Assembly: GCF_042854845.1 (NCBI RefSeq)
Contig: NZ_AP031498.1
Coordinates: 1,240,001 to 1,304,000, forward strand
Reading direction: 5' to 3'
DNA from: Maricurvus nonylphenolicus
GTDB lineage: Bacteria > Pseudomonadota > Gammaproteobacteria > Pseudomonadales > Cellvibrionaceae
DNA: 64,000 nucleotides
Part shown: piece by piece, positions 43,090 to 51,302 of the stretch
How the letters are laid out: every line of letters begins with the position of its first letter
Numbering within the stretch: position 1 is the stretch's first letter
The notes under the pieces: generated by a model
The model's input: the letters and a program-made list of their open reading frames with translations, nothing else
Database searches by the model: none
Told to the model about the DNA's origin: nothing
Program-made: the position numbers and the translations under genes

Positions 43090-43166
43090 CCATTCCCGCG
43101 AAAGCGGGAATCCAGCTTTTTGAGCACTCTTAAAAATGGATCCCCGCTTTTGCGGGGATGAAGTCT
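43090..43166. repeat. Composite palindromic (MITE/REP-like) repeat, copy 3
   Basis: The left hairpin, CATTCCCGC facing GCGGGAATC (43091-43112), is followed by CAG. The right part is TGGATCCCCGC facing GCGGGGATGA (43138-43161). It is the shortest copy of the family also seen at 28074 and 30052, and begins 5 bp after the dehydrogenase stop. Confidence 0.78.
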
Positions 43167-43357
43167 TATTAGAGATGCTTGTATATATAGCTATTCCTCT
43201 TAAGCAGAAATCTTGTCATTACTTCCAATTATTTTTATACAACAGAAAGCAACTTTCTCTGTTAGTTTGCTATCTCAATTGCGCTGTTGATAAATTTGAC
43301 GCCAATGTGAATGCTTACTAGTCTGTAAGCATAGAGGTAATAAAGGTGGGTAAAATT

Positions 43358-43894
43358 ATGCATATCCATCATGTAAAAAAACTTGCTTTTCGAAGTGCTT
43401 CAGCCCTCGCGGCCTTGCCGCTGTTGTTTTCTGCTTCTGCCTTTTCGGCGACTCCTGAACCCGTTGATGTGACCGTGACGTTTGTCGAAGCGATTACGAT
43501 CACTGAAGTCAATGCACTGGATTTTGGTTTATTGGACTCAACCATGGCAAACACTGAAACGGTAGCTATTGATACGGCTGACGGTACAACCGATGGTGGT
43601 GCAAATATTGTCGGCGGTACTCAGGAAGCGGCGGAGGTAACCATCACGGCTACCGCAGGAGTGGCGGTCACTCTGCTTGTGAATAATGTAACTGACGGAA
43701 CCCACTACACGCTGGCATCGTTCGTTTGTAATTACAATGGTGCTGGTGAGTCTGGCTGTGATGGTGGTGGTCAAGCGAATACATCGGTTGCTTCGGCGAC
43801 GGTATTAATTGGTGCGACCTTAACCCGTAATGCGGTGGCGATGACAGCCGGTGTGGATAACGGATCATTTGATATTAATATGACCTACGACTAG
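43358..43894 (+). CDS. DUF4402 secreted protein, probable surface-structure subunit (first copy)
   Basis: The protein has 178 residues from the ATG at 43358, which has AAAGGTGG upstream; a GTG at 43346 is less likely. The signal peptide is FRSASALAALPLLFSASAFS, cleaved before ATPEPVDV. The mature protein is all beta and shows the DUF4402 pattern: VTFVEAITITEVNALDFG near the start, a GGANIVGGTQEAAEVTITA middle, a pair of cysteines around VCNYNGAGESGCDG and a C-terminal strand GSFDINMTYD. A hydrophobic alternating C-terminal strand resembles chaperone-usher pilin ends. It is followed at once by a FimC-like chaperone gene. Confidence 0.85.
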   Translation: MHIHHVKKLAFRSASALAALPLLFSASAFSATPEPVDVTVTFVEAITITEVNALDFGLLDSTMANTETVAIDTADGTTDGGANIVGGTQEAAEVTITATAGVAVTLLVNNVTDGTHYTLASFVCNYNGAGESGCDGGGQANTSVASATVLIGATLTRNAVAMTAGVDNGSFDINMTYD

Positions 43895-43910
43895 GTCTGG
43901 GTAATTGCCT

Positions 43911-44741
43911 GTGAGCGCTTGCAAAAAAGTTCTCATATGTGGCCTGTTCCTTTCTTGTTGTATGGCGGTCACCTCTGTGATCGCCAGTGAGGCGAGTTTA
44001 TTTCTTACGCCGCAATCCATTATCTTCGACGAAAAGTCGCGTAGCCAAGCGGTGCATGTTGTCAATCGTGGCAACCGCACGGGGGTGTTTGCTATACGCT
44101 GGATAGATCACACCATGACTGAAGAGGGCAGGTTGTTTACCTGGAAGGAACCCGATAAATCTCCCTGGTCGTTACAGCCTTATGTTCGCTATTCTCCGCG
44201 GCGGGTTACTTTGCGACCGGGAGAAAGTCAGCTTGTACGTATCGCGCTTAAAAAACCTTATGACCAAGTGCCGATTGGGGAATATTTTTCGCATCTGAAT
44301 GTGGTGATGCTGAATAAAAATGTCGAAGAATCCATTCGTCAGCAAGAAGAGGGTAGCGAAGAAGCTGAGGCCGGCGTATTTCGTGTTGTTGCCAGAACCG
44401 GTATTAGCATTCCTGTATTGTGGCGCCACACTCGGGATCAACCTGCAGCCGAAGTTGAAATTAGTCAATGGAATTCATCGCAGCAAACTCTGAGTTTGCA
44501 GGTTAAGCGATTGGGGCAGGTATCTACTCGAGGTTTTTTACATGTGATTTATCAGCAGAATGGGAAAGAGAAGCGATTGCTTGATCCGCATCCGCTGGTG
44601 ATTTATCCCAACATTGACGGACGCAAGGTCAATTTGTCCCTCGCTAATAGGGCGTTGGCAGGCGGTAAGTTATATGTGTATTACTCAGCAGATAAAGAGC
44701 ACTGGGATAAGCCCTTGGGCTTTGCCAGCATTCAGCTCTAG
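43911..44741 (+). CDS. FimC/PapD-like periplasmic pilus-assembly chaperone
   Basis: The protein has 276 residues from GTG 43911, with GGG nine bases upstream; TTG 43905 is the alternative. A signal peptide (VLICGLFLSCCMAVTSVIAS) is followed by an immunoglobulin-like first domain: LFLTPQSIIFDEKSRSQAVH, VVNRGNRTGVFAIRW and YVRYSPRRVTLRPGESQLVR, then a long G-type strand region. The second domain ends in KLYVYYSADKEH. Such chaperones complete the fold of subunits and deliver them to an outer-membrane usher. It lies between two DUF4402 genes (gap of 16 bp before, overlap of 20 bp after), which are therefore the likely clients. Confidence 0.83.
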   Translation: MSACKKVLICGLFLSCCMAVTSVIASEASLFLTPQSIIFDEKSRSQAVHVVNRGNRTGVFAIRWIDHTMTEEGRLFTWKEPDKSPWSLQPYVRYSPRRVTLRPGESQLVRIALKKPYDQVPIGEYFSHLNVVMLNKNVEESIRQQEEGSEEAEAGVFRVVARTGISIPVLWRHTRDQPAAEVEISQWNSSQQTLSLQVKRLGQVSTRGFLHVIYQQNGKEKRLLDPHPLVIYPNIDGRKVNLSLANRALAGGKLYVYYSADKEHWDKPLGFASIQL

Positions 44742-45198
44742 TCGCTCTCTGTTGTTGCTGGGTTGTTTGTGTCTCAGTTGCCCAGGGCAGGCAACGATTA
44801 CGTTGACAGAAATTACCTCGCCAACCTTTGGTCTGATTCTCAGTGGCGCGTCGGGGCGTCAGTTTGTATTAAATACGTCCGGTGCGATTACTGGCGCCGA
44901 TGCGGCAGATCATGTCAGTTCGCAAGCGGCTGGTGATATTACCGTTACCGATGATACCTCGCCGGCCACGATTGAAATTTTGGCGGATGCTATATCAACC
45001 TCGGGTGGTTTAACGGTTAATCAGGTGTTATGCAGTTACGCAGGAGGTGCGCAAACCCAGTGTGACGGCAGTCCGTTAGTGGCGACCAGCTCTGCTTCAG
45101 CTTCTTTGAAGATTGGTGTCGATGTTACCACCAGTCAGGTGCATAATGGTGGCGATAGCGCCACAGTGAGTATGGATATTAATGTCACTTATCAGTGA
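44722..45198 (+). CDS. DUF4402 secreted protein, second copy, non-ATG start
   Basis: The protein has 158 residues from a TTG at 44722, chosen because a signal peptide follows directly (PAFSSSRSLLLLGCLCLSC). No ATG is available and the frame is open back to 44614. The start overlaps the chaperone gene by 20 bp. The mature part has TLTEITSPTFGLILSG, a VTDDTSPATIEILAD strand, a cysteine pair around VLCSYAGGAQTQCDG and the ending VSMDINVTYQ, parallel to the first copy. It ends base-to-base against the stop of the convergent AMIN-usher gene, with no terminator between. It may be the adaptor or tip subunit and the first copy the main subunit, or the reverse. Confidence 0.78.
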   Translation: MPAFSSSRSLLLLGCLCLSCPGQATITLTEITSPTFGLILSGASGRQFVLNTSGAITGADAADHVSSQAAGDITVTDDTSPATIEILADAISTSGGLTVNQVLCSYAGGAQTQCDGSPLVATSSASASLKIGVDVTTSQVHNGGDSATVSMDINVTYQ

Positions 45199-48100
45199 TT
45201 ATTTACGTGGGCGTTTACGGCGTTTCAGAGGCCGGTCGGTAGTCAGAATGACATTGTCCACTTCGCGATAGTTATCTTCTTTGTCCAATTCGAAAAAGCG
45301 TTCATGCTCCTGAAAGAAACCCTTGGTGGAACGAGTGACAATGCTGTAATTACCGACTGGCACCGTGTTAAAACTGTAATAGCCGTCAAATTCTGATGTG
45401 GTTGCGGCAACCACTTCGCCTTTCTGATTGCGCAATTCAATCTCGACGCCGGGGCTTGGCATAATGCTGTCGGCATCATCGGGATTGGTATAACGTAATA
45501 AATAACCTTCGATATCACCACTGTTATACACCGGCAGGTTAAAGGTAATGGCACTGCCGGCGTGGGTGTAAATATTGTAGTAGCGGTTGGCGGCAACCAG
45601 GTAGGGGTCCTGAGTCACTATTTTTTGTGTGTCTATACGGTAGTTATTTTGTTTTGGCAGGTTGTCGAGAGGGATATAGCTGGCTTGCTGTTGGTTAACT
45701 GAATCGATATCCCGGTAACTGACTTGCTCTACAATTTCTTCGCCGTGATCGAGTTTCTGGTTTTTATTGTCGTCCACAAATACATTAAATGCCGCGCGTC
45801 CTTTGTCGGCCATATTATCCCCTTTGGCATACAGGGTTTTCTTATAAGGGTTGTAATCGAGAGTGGTGCTAAAGCCTATGCCGACAGACCAAAAGTCATC
45901 GGTGTTGGCACTGGCTTTGAGTGAGATATCCACCGCTTTATGTTGCCAGGTGAGTTCGCTATTGATAAAGGTGGTGTGGTTATCGCGCAGTTGTTTGCTG
46001 AGCTGGATATTGGTGTACAGGTTGCGGCTTAATTGCCAGCGTACGGTGCCTTGAGCCTGGGTTGCGGGTTTTGAATCGGCAGGGTCGTAGTCCAGTTGAC
46101 CACTTAAACTGTAGTGCTTATAGCGACCGGACATTTTTAGGGCGCCGCGATAGGTCTCATCGCCGGGATCAGCATTGCGGTAGGTGATCTCGTTACTGAC
46201 GTAAACTTTGCCAAAGCGACGGCTCAGGCGATTGAACAGTTCGTCCTGCTCGACACCATTACTTTGTTTATCGCGGCTTACACGCAGATCATAGGCATCT
46301 AGCCAGTGAGTCTTGGGGCGACCAAAGAGAGACAGTTCAATTTGATCATCAAGTGGGATGGCGCGGACATTGTAGGGGCTGGTGAAATCAGTATCGAAGG
46401 ATTGGTAATTTAGGCTATAGGAGTGGCGATCGTTAATATTGCCTAAATAGTTGGCTTGCCAGGCCTGGCCTGCATTTTCCTGCTGGTTCCATTCGCCGAG
46501 TAAAACGCCGGTAAACAGGTTGGCTCGGAAATTGGCCTGGTAATAACGTTCATCGGTAAACTGGCCAAAATTATCCCTGACGCCTGTGAGTTGATCAAAG
46601 TATCCCACACCCAGCTGAAGGTCTTGATTGAAACCGTAGGTGAATTCGGCGCTGCGTGTACGGTGAGCTGGCAACACATCGGCGCCATTGAACTTGCCTT
46701 CAAGCAGCGTCTGATCGTAATCGATATGGGTGAGTCGATAGCTGTAATCGCCGGGATCCAGCTCCAGTCCGCCACCCCAAATGAGTTGTTGCTGTTCTTC
46801 GTATTGGCCTTGTGGGCCATAGAGGCGCACGGTAAAGACATTCTTGCCGGGCTGGGTTTGTTGATCGATAAAACGGTAGCGACCGTCTTGTGTTGTGCGG
46901 GTAAAATCCAGTAGCTGGTTGTTACGGTAAAGCTCTGCATCCCAGCCTGGCGGTGCATCACCGGCAATAGTGGTAACCCCCTTGCTTAAGGTTTGGGTAT
47001 CCGTTTGTCGGGCGATGACAAAACCTTCACCACTACCACCGCGGTTGGCAAGGTTATTACCACTGTAAAAAACATCACCGAACTCATAATAGCGGGCTCC
47101 CAAGGCCAGGGTGTCGTCCTGGGTATCGCCATAACGACTGAATGTAAGCCGCTGGGTAGTGTTGGTACTGCTACCACTGCTATCGGTAATAGTACCTGTG
47201 TAATAGGTTTGGTGTTTTAATAAATCCATACTGGTGGTGACAGACAGGCTGCCAGTGTCAGTGGTGATGCCATCGTTATCCAGATGATTAATATTGCCCT
47301 GGATATAGGTTCTGGGGCTGGTGATCCAGTGGTAGTCATCACGTAAAAACACCGGTTCTTCTGAGACGGGCACATAGCGATTGCGATTAGCGTAGCGCAG
47401 ATAGCGCTCTTCAATGGGGAACAGTTTATTGCTGCTAGCCGTTAATATTTGACGGCGGTAGTCTGCTTGCAGCTCGATGCCAAACCAGGCGGTTATATCG
47501 TTGTGTTTGACCAGCCAGGTGTCGTCATGTTCGATAACGGTTTTTGGGTCTAGAGGTGTGACTTGGCCATTTATCGTAACGGTATGGTTTTGTAAATCCA
47601 GAATAAATGTATTGTCTTCGCTAAAGAAAAAGCCGCTCCACTCAAACGGAGTTGTCTGGTTAATAGAAAATTCCGAGGCCCTTAAAAAAGCATTGAAGTC
47701 AATCCACAGGCTCTCTCCCTGGCTGTAAGTGGGGAGGGCATCATCGAGTGAGAATTTTTTAACCTGATAATCCAGTAGGTGCAAGTCCAGCGTTTGTGGT
47801 TCAGATGTTGTTGTTACGGCTTTGTCGATTTTCGATTCTGGCGCTGGGACCGGTGCCTTGGGTTTAGTGGGTGTAATGGGGGACGTGGCAACAGTCTGTT
47901 TAGTGATTGTTTTTTTCTTCGGAGGTGAACTGACGGTGTTGGTCGTGGTTGATTTATAGGTGATATCAATGACCAGGCGATTAGGGTTCTTTAAGGTAAA
48001 GCTGCGGCTACTGACTTCCTGGCTTAAATCGAACACAACCCGTAAATCATTGTAACCACGTATGCCCGTGCGGAAGCGCTTAATTGGTGTGTCTTTTAAC

Positions 48101-48429
48101 CAGGCTTGCTTTAGCTGGGCTTTGATCTTGGTTGGAATTTGTGTGTCATTAAAATCCAGCACCAGTCGGTGTGGATCTTTCAGTGTGAAAAGTTTGTATT
48201 GCGTGTTCTGATCAAGATCGAATACCACGCGGACTTTATCCGGGTGGTGGCCTATACGTACATCATCCAGTTGGCTGTAGCGGGCTAAACTGATGTCCGG
48301 GTAAAGCGTGAAAGACGCAAGTGTTATAACTGCAGATAGTTTTAATAAAGGAAACGTTTTTGCAAGGCGCAGATGGCTGGATCGCGAGTGGATCGGTTGG
48401 CTCCCCCCATGATTTTGTCGAATTACCAT
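45199..48429 (-). CDS. AMIN domain - usher-like outer-membrane protein with Cna-B-like C-terminus
   Basis: The protein has 1076 residues. A signal region (~28-49, LKLSAVITLASFTLYPDISL) is followed by an AMIN domain (~50-159) with two matching halves, VRVVFDLDQNTQ...FTLKDPHRLVLDF and LRVVFDLSQEVS...FTLKNPNRLVIDI. AMIN domains bind peptidoglycan in AmiC and PilQ. A Thr/Pro-rich linker (~160-210) leads to a ~750-residue part with usher-like strands, including APPGWDAELYRNNQLLDF and the WGGGLELDPGDYSYRL region. The end (~985-1065) is a Cna-B/carboxypeptidase-regulatory-like domain (FDGYYSFNTVPVGNYSI), then KRRKRPRK. Convergent with the chaperone and DUF4402 genes, it is probably their secretion pore. 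I know of no characterised example of this domain order. Confidence 0.75.
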   Translation of the reverse strand: MVIRQNHGGSQPIHSRSSHLRLAKTFPLLKLSAVITLASFTLYPDISLARYSQLDDVRIGHHPDKVRVVFDLDQNTQYKLFTLKDPHRLVLDFNDTQIPTKIKAQLKQAWLKDTPIKRFRTGIRGYNDLRVVFDLSQEVSSRSFTLKNPNRLVIDITYKSTTTNTVSSPPKKKTITKQTVATSPITPTKPKAPVPAPESKIDKAVTTTSEPQTLDLHLLDYQVKKFSLDDALPTYSQGESLWIDFNAFLRASEFSINQTTPFEWSGFFFSEDNTFILDLQNHTVTINGQVTPLDPKTVIEHDDTWLVKHNDITAWFGIELQADYRRQILTASSNKLFPIEERYLRYANRNRYVPVSEEPVFLRDDYHWITSPRTYIQGNINHLDNDGITTDTGSLSVTTSMDLLKHQTYYTGTITDSSGSSTNTTQRLTFSRYGDTQDDTLALGARYYEFGDVFYSGNNLANRGGSGEGFVIARQTDTQTLSKGVTTIAGDAPPGWDAELYRNNQLLDFTRTTQDGRYRFIDQQTQPGKNVFTVRLYGPQGQYEEQQQLIWGGGLELDPGDYSYRLTHIDYDQTLLEGKFNGADVLPAHRTRSAEFTYGFNQDLQLGVGYFDQLTGVRDNFGQFTDERYYQANFRANLFTGVLLGEWNQQENAGQAWQANYLGNINDRHSYSLNYQSFDTDFTSPYNVRAIPLDDQIELSLFGRPKTHWLDAYDLRVSRDKQSNGVEQDELFNRLSRRFGKVYVSNEITYRNADPGDETYRGALKMSGRYKHYSLSGQLDYDPADSKPATQAQGTVRWQLSRNLYTNIQLSKQLRDNHTTFINSELTWQHKAVDISLKASANTDDFWSVGIGFSTTLDYNPYKKTLYAKGDNMADKGRAAFNVFVDDNKNQKLDHGEEIVEQVSYRDIDSVNQQQASYIPLDNLPKQNNYRIDTQKIVTQDPYLVAANRYYNIYTHAGSAITFNLPVYNSGDIEGYLLRYTNPDDADSIMPSPGVEIELRNQKGEVVAATTSEFDGYYSFNTVPVGNYSIVTRSTKGFFQEHERFFELDKEDNYREVDNVILTTDRPLKRRKRPRK

Positions 48430-48534
48430 CTATAAATAGATATCCGTAAATCATCATGGTTATTAAGGAGTTTAGCAGAAACTATGGATGGTGTGAGTCA
48501 AATGAGTTTTGTTGGGAGAGTGGTGCCAGGACGT

Positions 48535-48561
48535 GGGGTACGACCCGCAGGGTCGGACCCC
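48535..48561. repeat. GGGGTCTGACCC-type palindromic repeat, copy A (diverged)
   Basis: GGGGTACGACCC-GCA-GGGTCGGACCCC: 11 of 12 stem pairs match. It lies 106 bp upstream of the AMIN-usher start. Confidence 0.75.
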
Positions 48562-48622
48562 AGTAATGCCATGTAGGGTTGGCCCCCGTGCTGGGTGCTG
48601 GCCTTGAAGAATTTAGCACGAA

Positions 48623-48649
48623 GGGGTCTGACCCTGCGGGTCAGACCCC
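48623..48649. repeat. GGGGTCTGACCC palindromic repeat, copy B
   Basis: GGGGTCTGACCC-TGC-GGGTCAGACCCC is a perfect 12-bp stem with a 3-nt loop, only 6 bp beyond the corC stop, so it forms the 3' hairpin of that operon transcript. Confidence 0.88.
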
Positions 48650-48655
48650 GGCCCG

Positions 48656-49513
48656 TTAAGCAGGAGGTGTTAATCGCAGTAGATGAATCTGGCGATTATC
48701 CGCATAAAGCACACGGAAGTTAAAACCATCAATTTCGGTAGTTTCGTTACGCTGCGGCAAGTGCCCAAACGCCCGCATCAAAATCCCGCCAATGGTATCA
48801 AACTCATCTTCATCAAAGCCGGCACTGAAGTGTTCGTTGAAGTCTTCAATGGGGGTCAGGGCTTTGATAATAAAATCGGTATCCGATACCTGACGGATGA
48901 AGGCGCCGTCGTTATCCTCATCGGTTTCGTCTTCAATTTCACCGACAATTTCTTCCAGAATATCTTCAATGGTCACCAGGCCGGAAATACCACCGTACTC
49001 ATCGATGACCAGCGCCATATGGTAACGGTTTTCACGGAATTCGCGCAGCAGTACATTCAGGCGCTTGCTCTCCGGCACGATAGTGGCGGGGCGAATAATG
49101 TTTTCCAGGGTGAAGTTGTCTTTGCCGTTAAGAATCAACGGCAGCAGATCCTTGGCCAACAAAATACCGCGGATATCGTCGGTGGATTCACCAATGACAG
49201 GAAAACGGGAGTGACCGGATTCGATCACGGTCGGCAGTAGCTTGTCGGGCTGGTCGTCGATATTGACGCAAACCATCTGTGAGCGAGGAATCATAATCTC
49301 GCGCACCTGTTGATCAGCTACATCCAGCGCGCCTTCAATAATGGTCAGGGCTTCCTGATCCAGTAGCTTGTTGTCGGCGGCATCTTTTATTATGTCGAGT
49401 AGGTCTTCGCGGGATTTGGGTTCACCGGAAAACGCGGTAATCAGTTTATCTAGCCAGGATTTTTCCGCCGGGCGGGCATCCTGGACGCTACTACTCGAAG
49501 GGTCATCGCTCAT
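48656..49513 (-). CDS. corC: CorC/HlyC-family protein with CBS domains
   Basis: The protein has 285 residues, matching CorC (YbeX). The N-terminal region has SWLDKLITAFSGEPKSREDL. Two CBS domains follow (IMIPRSQMVCVNIDDQPDKL, SRFPVIGESTDDIRGILLAK and the second with MALVIDEYGGISGLVTIEDI). The C-terminal CorC_HlyC domain contains IDGFNFRVLYADNRQIHLLR. It is linked to magnesium/cobalt efflux control and to the YbeZ/YbeY ribosome-maintenance set. It ends the miaB-ybeZ-ybeY-corC block; the lnt gene that commonly follows is absent here and a palindromic repeat and the AMIN-usher gene come instead. Confidence 0.94.
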   Translation of the reverse strand: MSDDPSSSSVQDARPAEKSWLDKLITAFSGEPKSREDLLDIIKDAADNKLLDQEALTIIEGALDVADQQVREIMIPRSQMVCVNIDDQPDKLLPTVIESGHSRFPVIGESTDDIRGILLAKDLLPLILNGKDNFTLENIIRPATIVPESKRLNVLLREFRENRYHMALVIDEYGGISGLVTIEDILEEIVGEIEDETDEDNDGAFIRQVSDTDFIIKALTPIEDFNEHFSAGFDEDEFDTIGGILMRAFGHLPQRNETTEIDGFNFRVLYADNRQIHLLRLTPPA

Positions 49514-49541
49514 GGTGCTTTTTTTCGCTCCTTATAACGCG

Positions 49542-50012
49542 CTAGCTTGCGCAACTATTTTCCACCGTTTCATACGGTGGAGGGTAATTCATGGCCGTGA
49601 GAAGTTCTGTCTCCAGCGCTTCCATCTCCTCGGCTTCATTATCTTCAATATGGTCATAACCCAGCAAATGCAAGGTGCCGTGAACCACCATATGGGCCCA
49701 GTGGGCCTCAAGGGTTTTATTCTGCTCTTGTGCCTCTTGTTCTACCACTGGGGCACAGATCACCAGATCACCCAGCAGTGGGATATCCACCCCCTCGGGT
49801 AATTCGGCAGGGAACGACAACACATTAGTGGGCTTGTCTTTACCGCGGTACTGGTGATTCAAGGCCTGGCTTTCGTCGTTATCGACGATGCGTACGCTTA
49901 GCTCGCTTTCTTCGCGGGTGCCAAGCGCGGCTAACGCCCAGCGCTCAATATCTGTCTGGGACGGCAAACCGGTGGCGTTACTGGCCACTTGTAGATCCAG
50001 AGTGAGGCTCAT
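49542..50012 (-). CDS. ybeY: Endoribonuclease YbeY (16S rRNA maturation and ribosome quality control)
   Basis: The protein has 156 residues. The zinc site HGTLHLLGYDH (three histidines) is intact, preceded by HMVVHG and by LNHQYRGKDKPTNVLSFP, which is conserved in YbeY. It is 2 bp downstream of ybeZ and 28 bp upstream of corC, the standard order. Confidence 0.96.
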   Translation of the reverse strand: MSLTLDLQVASNATGLPSQTDIERWALAALGTREESELSVRIVDNDESQALNHQYRGKDKPTNVLSFPAELPEGVDIPLLGDLVICAPVVEQEAQEQNKTLEAHWAHMVVHGTLHLLGYDHIEDNEAEEMEALETELLTAMNYPPPYETVENSCAS

Positions 50013-50014
50013 GC

Positions 50015-51145
50015 TTAGTCCGCCTGATCCCCGTCTTGGAATGGGCGGGACTCTTCCCAGGCTTTTCTCTCTGCGCGGCGCTGCTCTTTATATTGATCTG
50101 CTCTACGCTGGTCTTCAGCTTCCTGTTTTTCTTCAATCAGGTCATAGGCTTCAACGATACGCTGAACCAGTGGGTGACGTACGACGTCCTTGGCGTTGAA
50201 GTGGGTAAAGCTGATGCCGTCTACATGCTCAAGAACCTCGATAGCATGGCGCAGACCGGATTTCTGGCCGCGGGGCAGGTCGATCTGTGAGGGGTCGCCG
50301 GTAATGACGGCGGTGGAGCCAAAACCAATTCGAGTCAGAAACATTTTCATCTGCTCGCGAGTAGTGTTCTGGCTCTCGTCGAGAATAATAAACGAGTTGT
50401 TCAGGGTGCGACCACGCATATAGGCCAGTGGCGCGACTTCAATGACGTTGCGCTCAATCAGCTTGCCTACGGTCTCAAAGCCCAGCATCTCGTAAAGGGC
50501 GTCATACAGAGGGCGCAGGTAAGGGTCGACCTTCTGGGCCAGGTCACCGGGTAAGAAGCCCAGTTTCTCGCCCGCTTCGACCGCCGGGCGCACGAGCAGG
50601 ATACGCTCGACTTCGTCTTTCAGTAAGGATTCTACTGCGCAGGCTACGGCCAGGTAGGTCTTACCGGTACCGGCAGGGCCGATGCCAAAGTTGATATCGT
50701 GGGTTTGCACCATTCGCACATAGTGCTGCTGGTTTTTACCGCGGGGGCGGACAGTACACTTCTTGGTTCGGATAAGTGTTAGCGATTCGACGTTGTCGTC
50801 ATCATTATCATCATGGTGTGCCCCATGATCAGCGGGCTGATTACTCAAAGCTTCTATTCCAGATTGCTGCAGGGCCAGGTGAACCTCATCGGGGGTCAGA
50901 TCCTGTCCATTGTCGGTTTCGCGATACAGGCTTTCCAGCAAGCGGCCAGCCGCACGGGTGCTGTTGGGGGTACCCAACAGGGAAAAGTGGTTGCCGCGGT
51001 TGCGTATCTCGATCTTGAGGCGGTCTTCGATTTGACGCAGATGGGCATCAAATTGGCCGCAGAGGGTTGCGAGACGACGGGTGTCGTTAGGCTCTAGGGT
51101 CACCTTATGGGCGACGGGTTGTGGCGTTGCCGTATTACTGTCCAA
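50015..51145 (-). CDS. ybeZ: PhoH-like ATPase YbeZ
   Basis: The protein has 376 residues, slightly longer than the E. coli protein. The ATPase core has Walker A GPAGTGKTYLA, Walker B-type FIILDESQNTTREQMK and TRIGFGSTAVITGDPSQIDL. A C-terminal tail rich in charged residues (EEKQEAEDQRRADQYKEQRR) looks helical. The start is a TTG at 51145 with no good ribosome site, so the exact N-terminus is uncertain. It probably works with the adjacent YbeY in RNA processing. Confidence 0.94.
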   Translation of the reverse strand: MDSNTATPQPVAHKVTLEPNDTRRLATLCGQFDAHLRQIEDRLKIEIRNRGNHFSLLGTPNSTRAAGRLLESLYRETDNGQDLTPDEVHLALQQSGIEALSNQPADHGAHHDDNDDDNVESLTLIRTKKCTVRPRGKNQQHYVRMVQTHDINFGIGPAGTGKTYLAVACAVESLLKDEVERILLVRPAVEAGEKLGFLPGDLAQKVDPYLRPLYDALYEMLGFETVGKLIERNVIEVAPLAYMRGRTLNNSFIILDESQNTTREQMKMFLTRIGFGSTAVITGDPSQIDLPRGQKSGLRHAIEVLEHVDGISFTHFNAKDVVRHPLVQRIVEAYDLIEEKQEAEDQRRADQYKEQRRAERKAWEESRPFQDGDQAD

Positions 51146-51302
51146 GTTTTTGTAAGCCGTCCTCTCGGCTGTGGATATATCTCAAAGGCTACCCTAATCC
51201 TCTGGGGCAGGGAAGCCTCTGATTCAGCGATATTGTTCTTATAACAGAACTTTAATATAGCTGGTTTTTATCAATAGTTTGGAGCTAAGGGAGGTCTCCC
51301 GC

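Noticed and set aside
43136..43321. Short plus-strand frame (61 codons) before the first DUF4402 gene
   Set aside because: It begins inside a palindromic repeat and has no family resemblance; the stretch is better read as repeat plus promoter region.
48535..48649. Possible CRISPR-like repeats in the corC/AMIN-usher gap
   Set aside because: Only two palindromic copies of unequal quality with one irregular spacer; the same palindrome occurs singly at 56582 and 59300, so it is a dispersed repeat.
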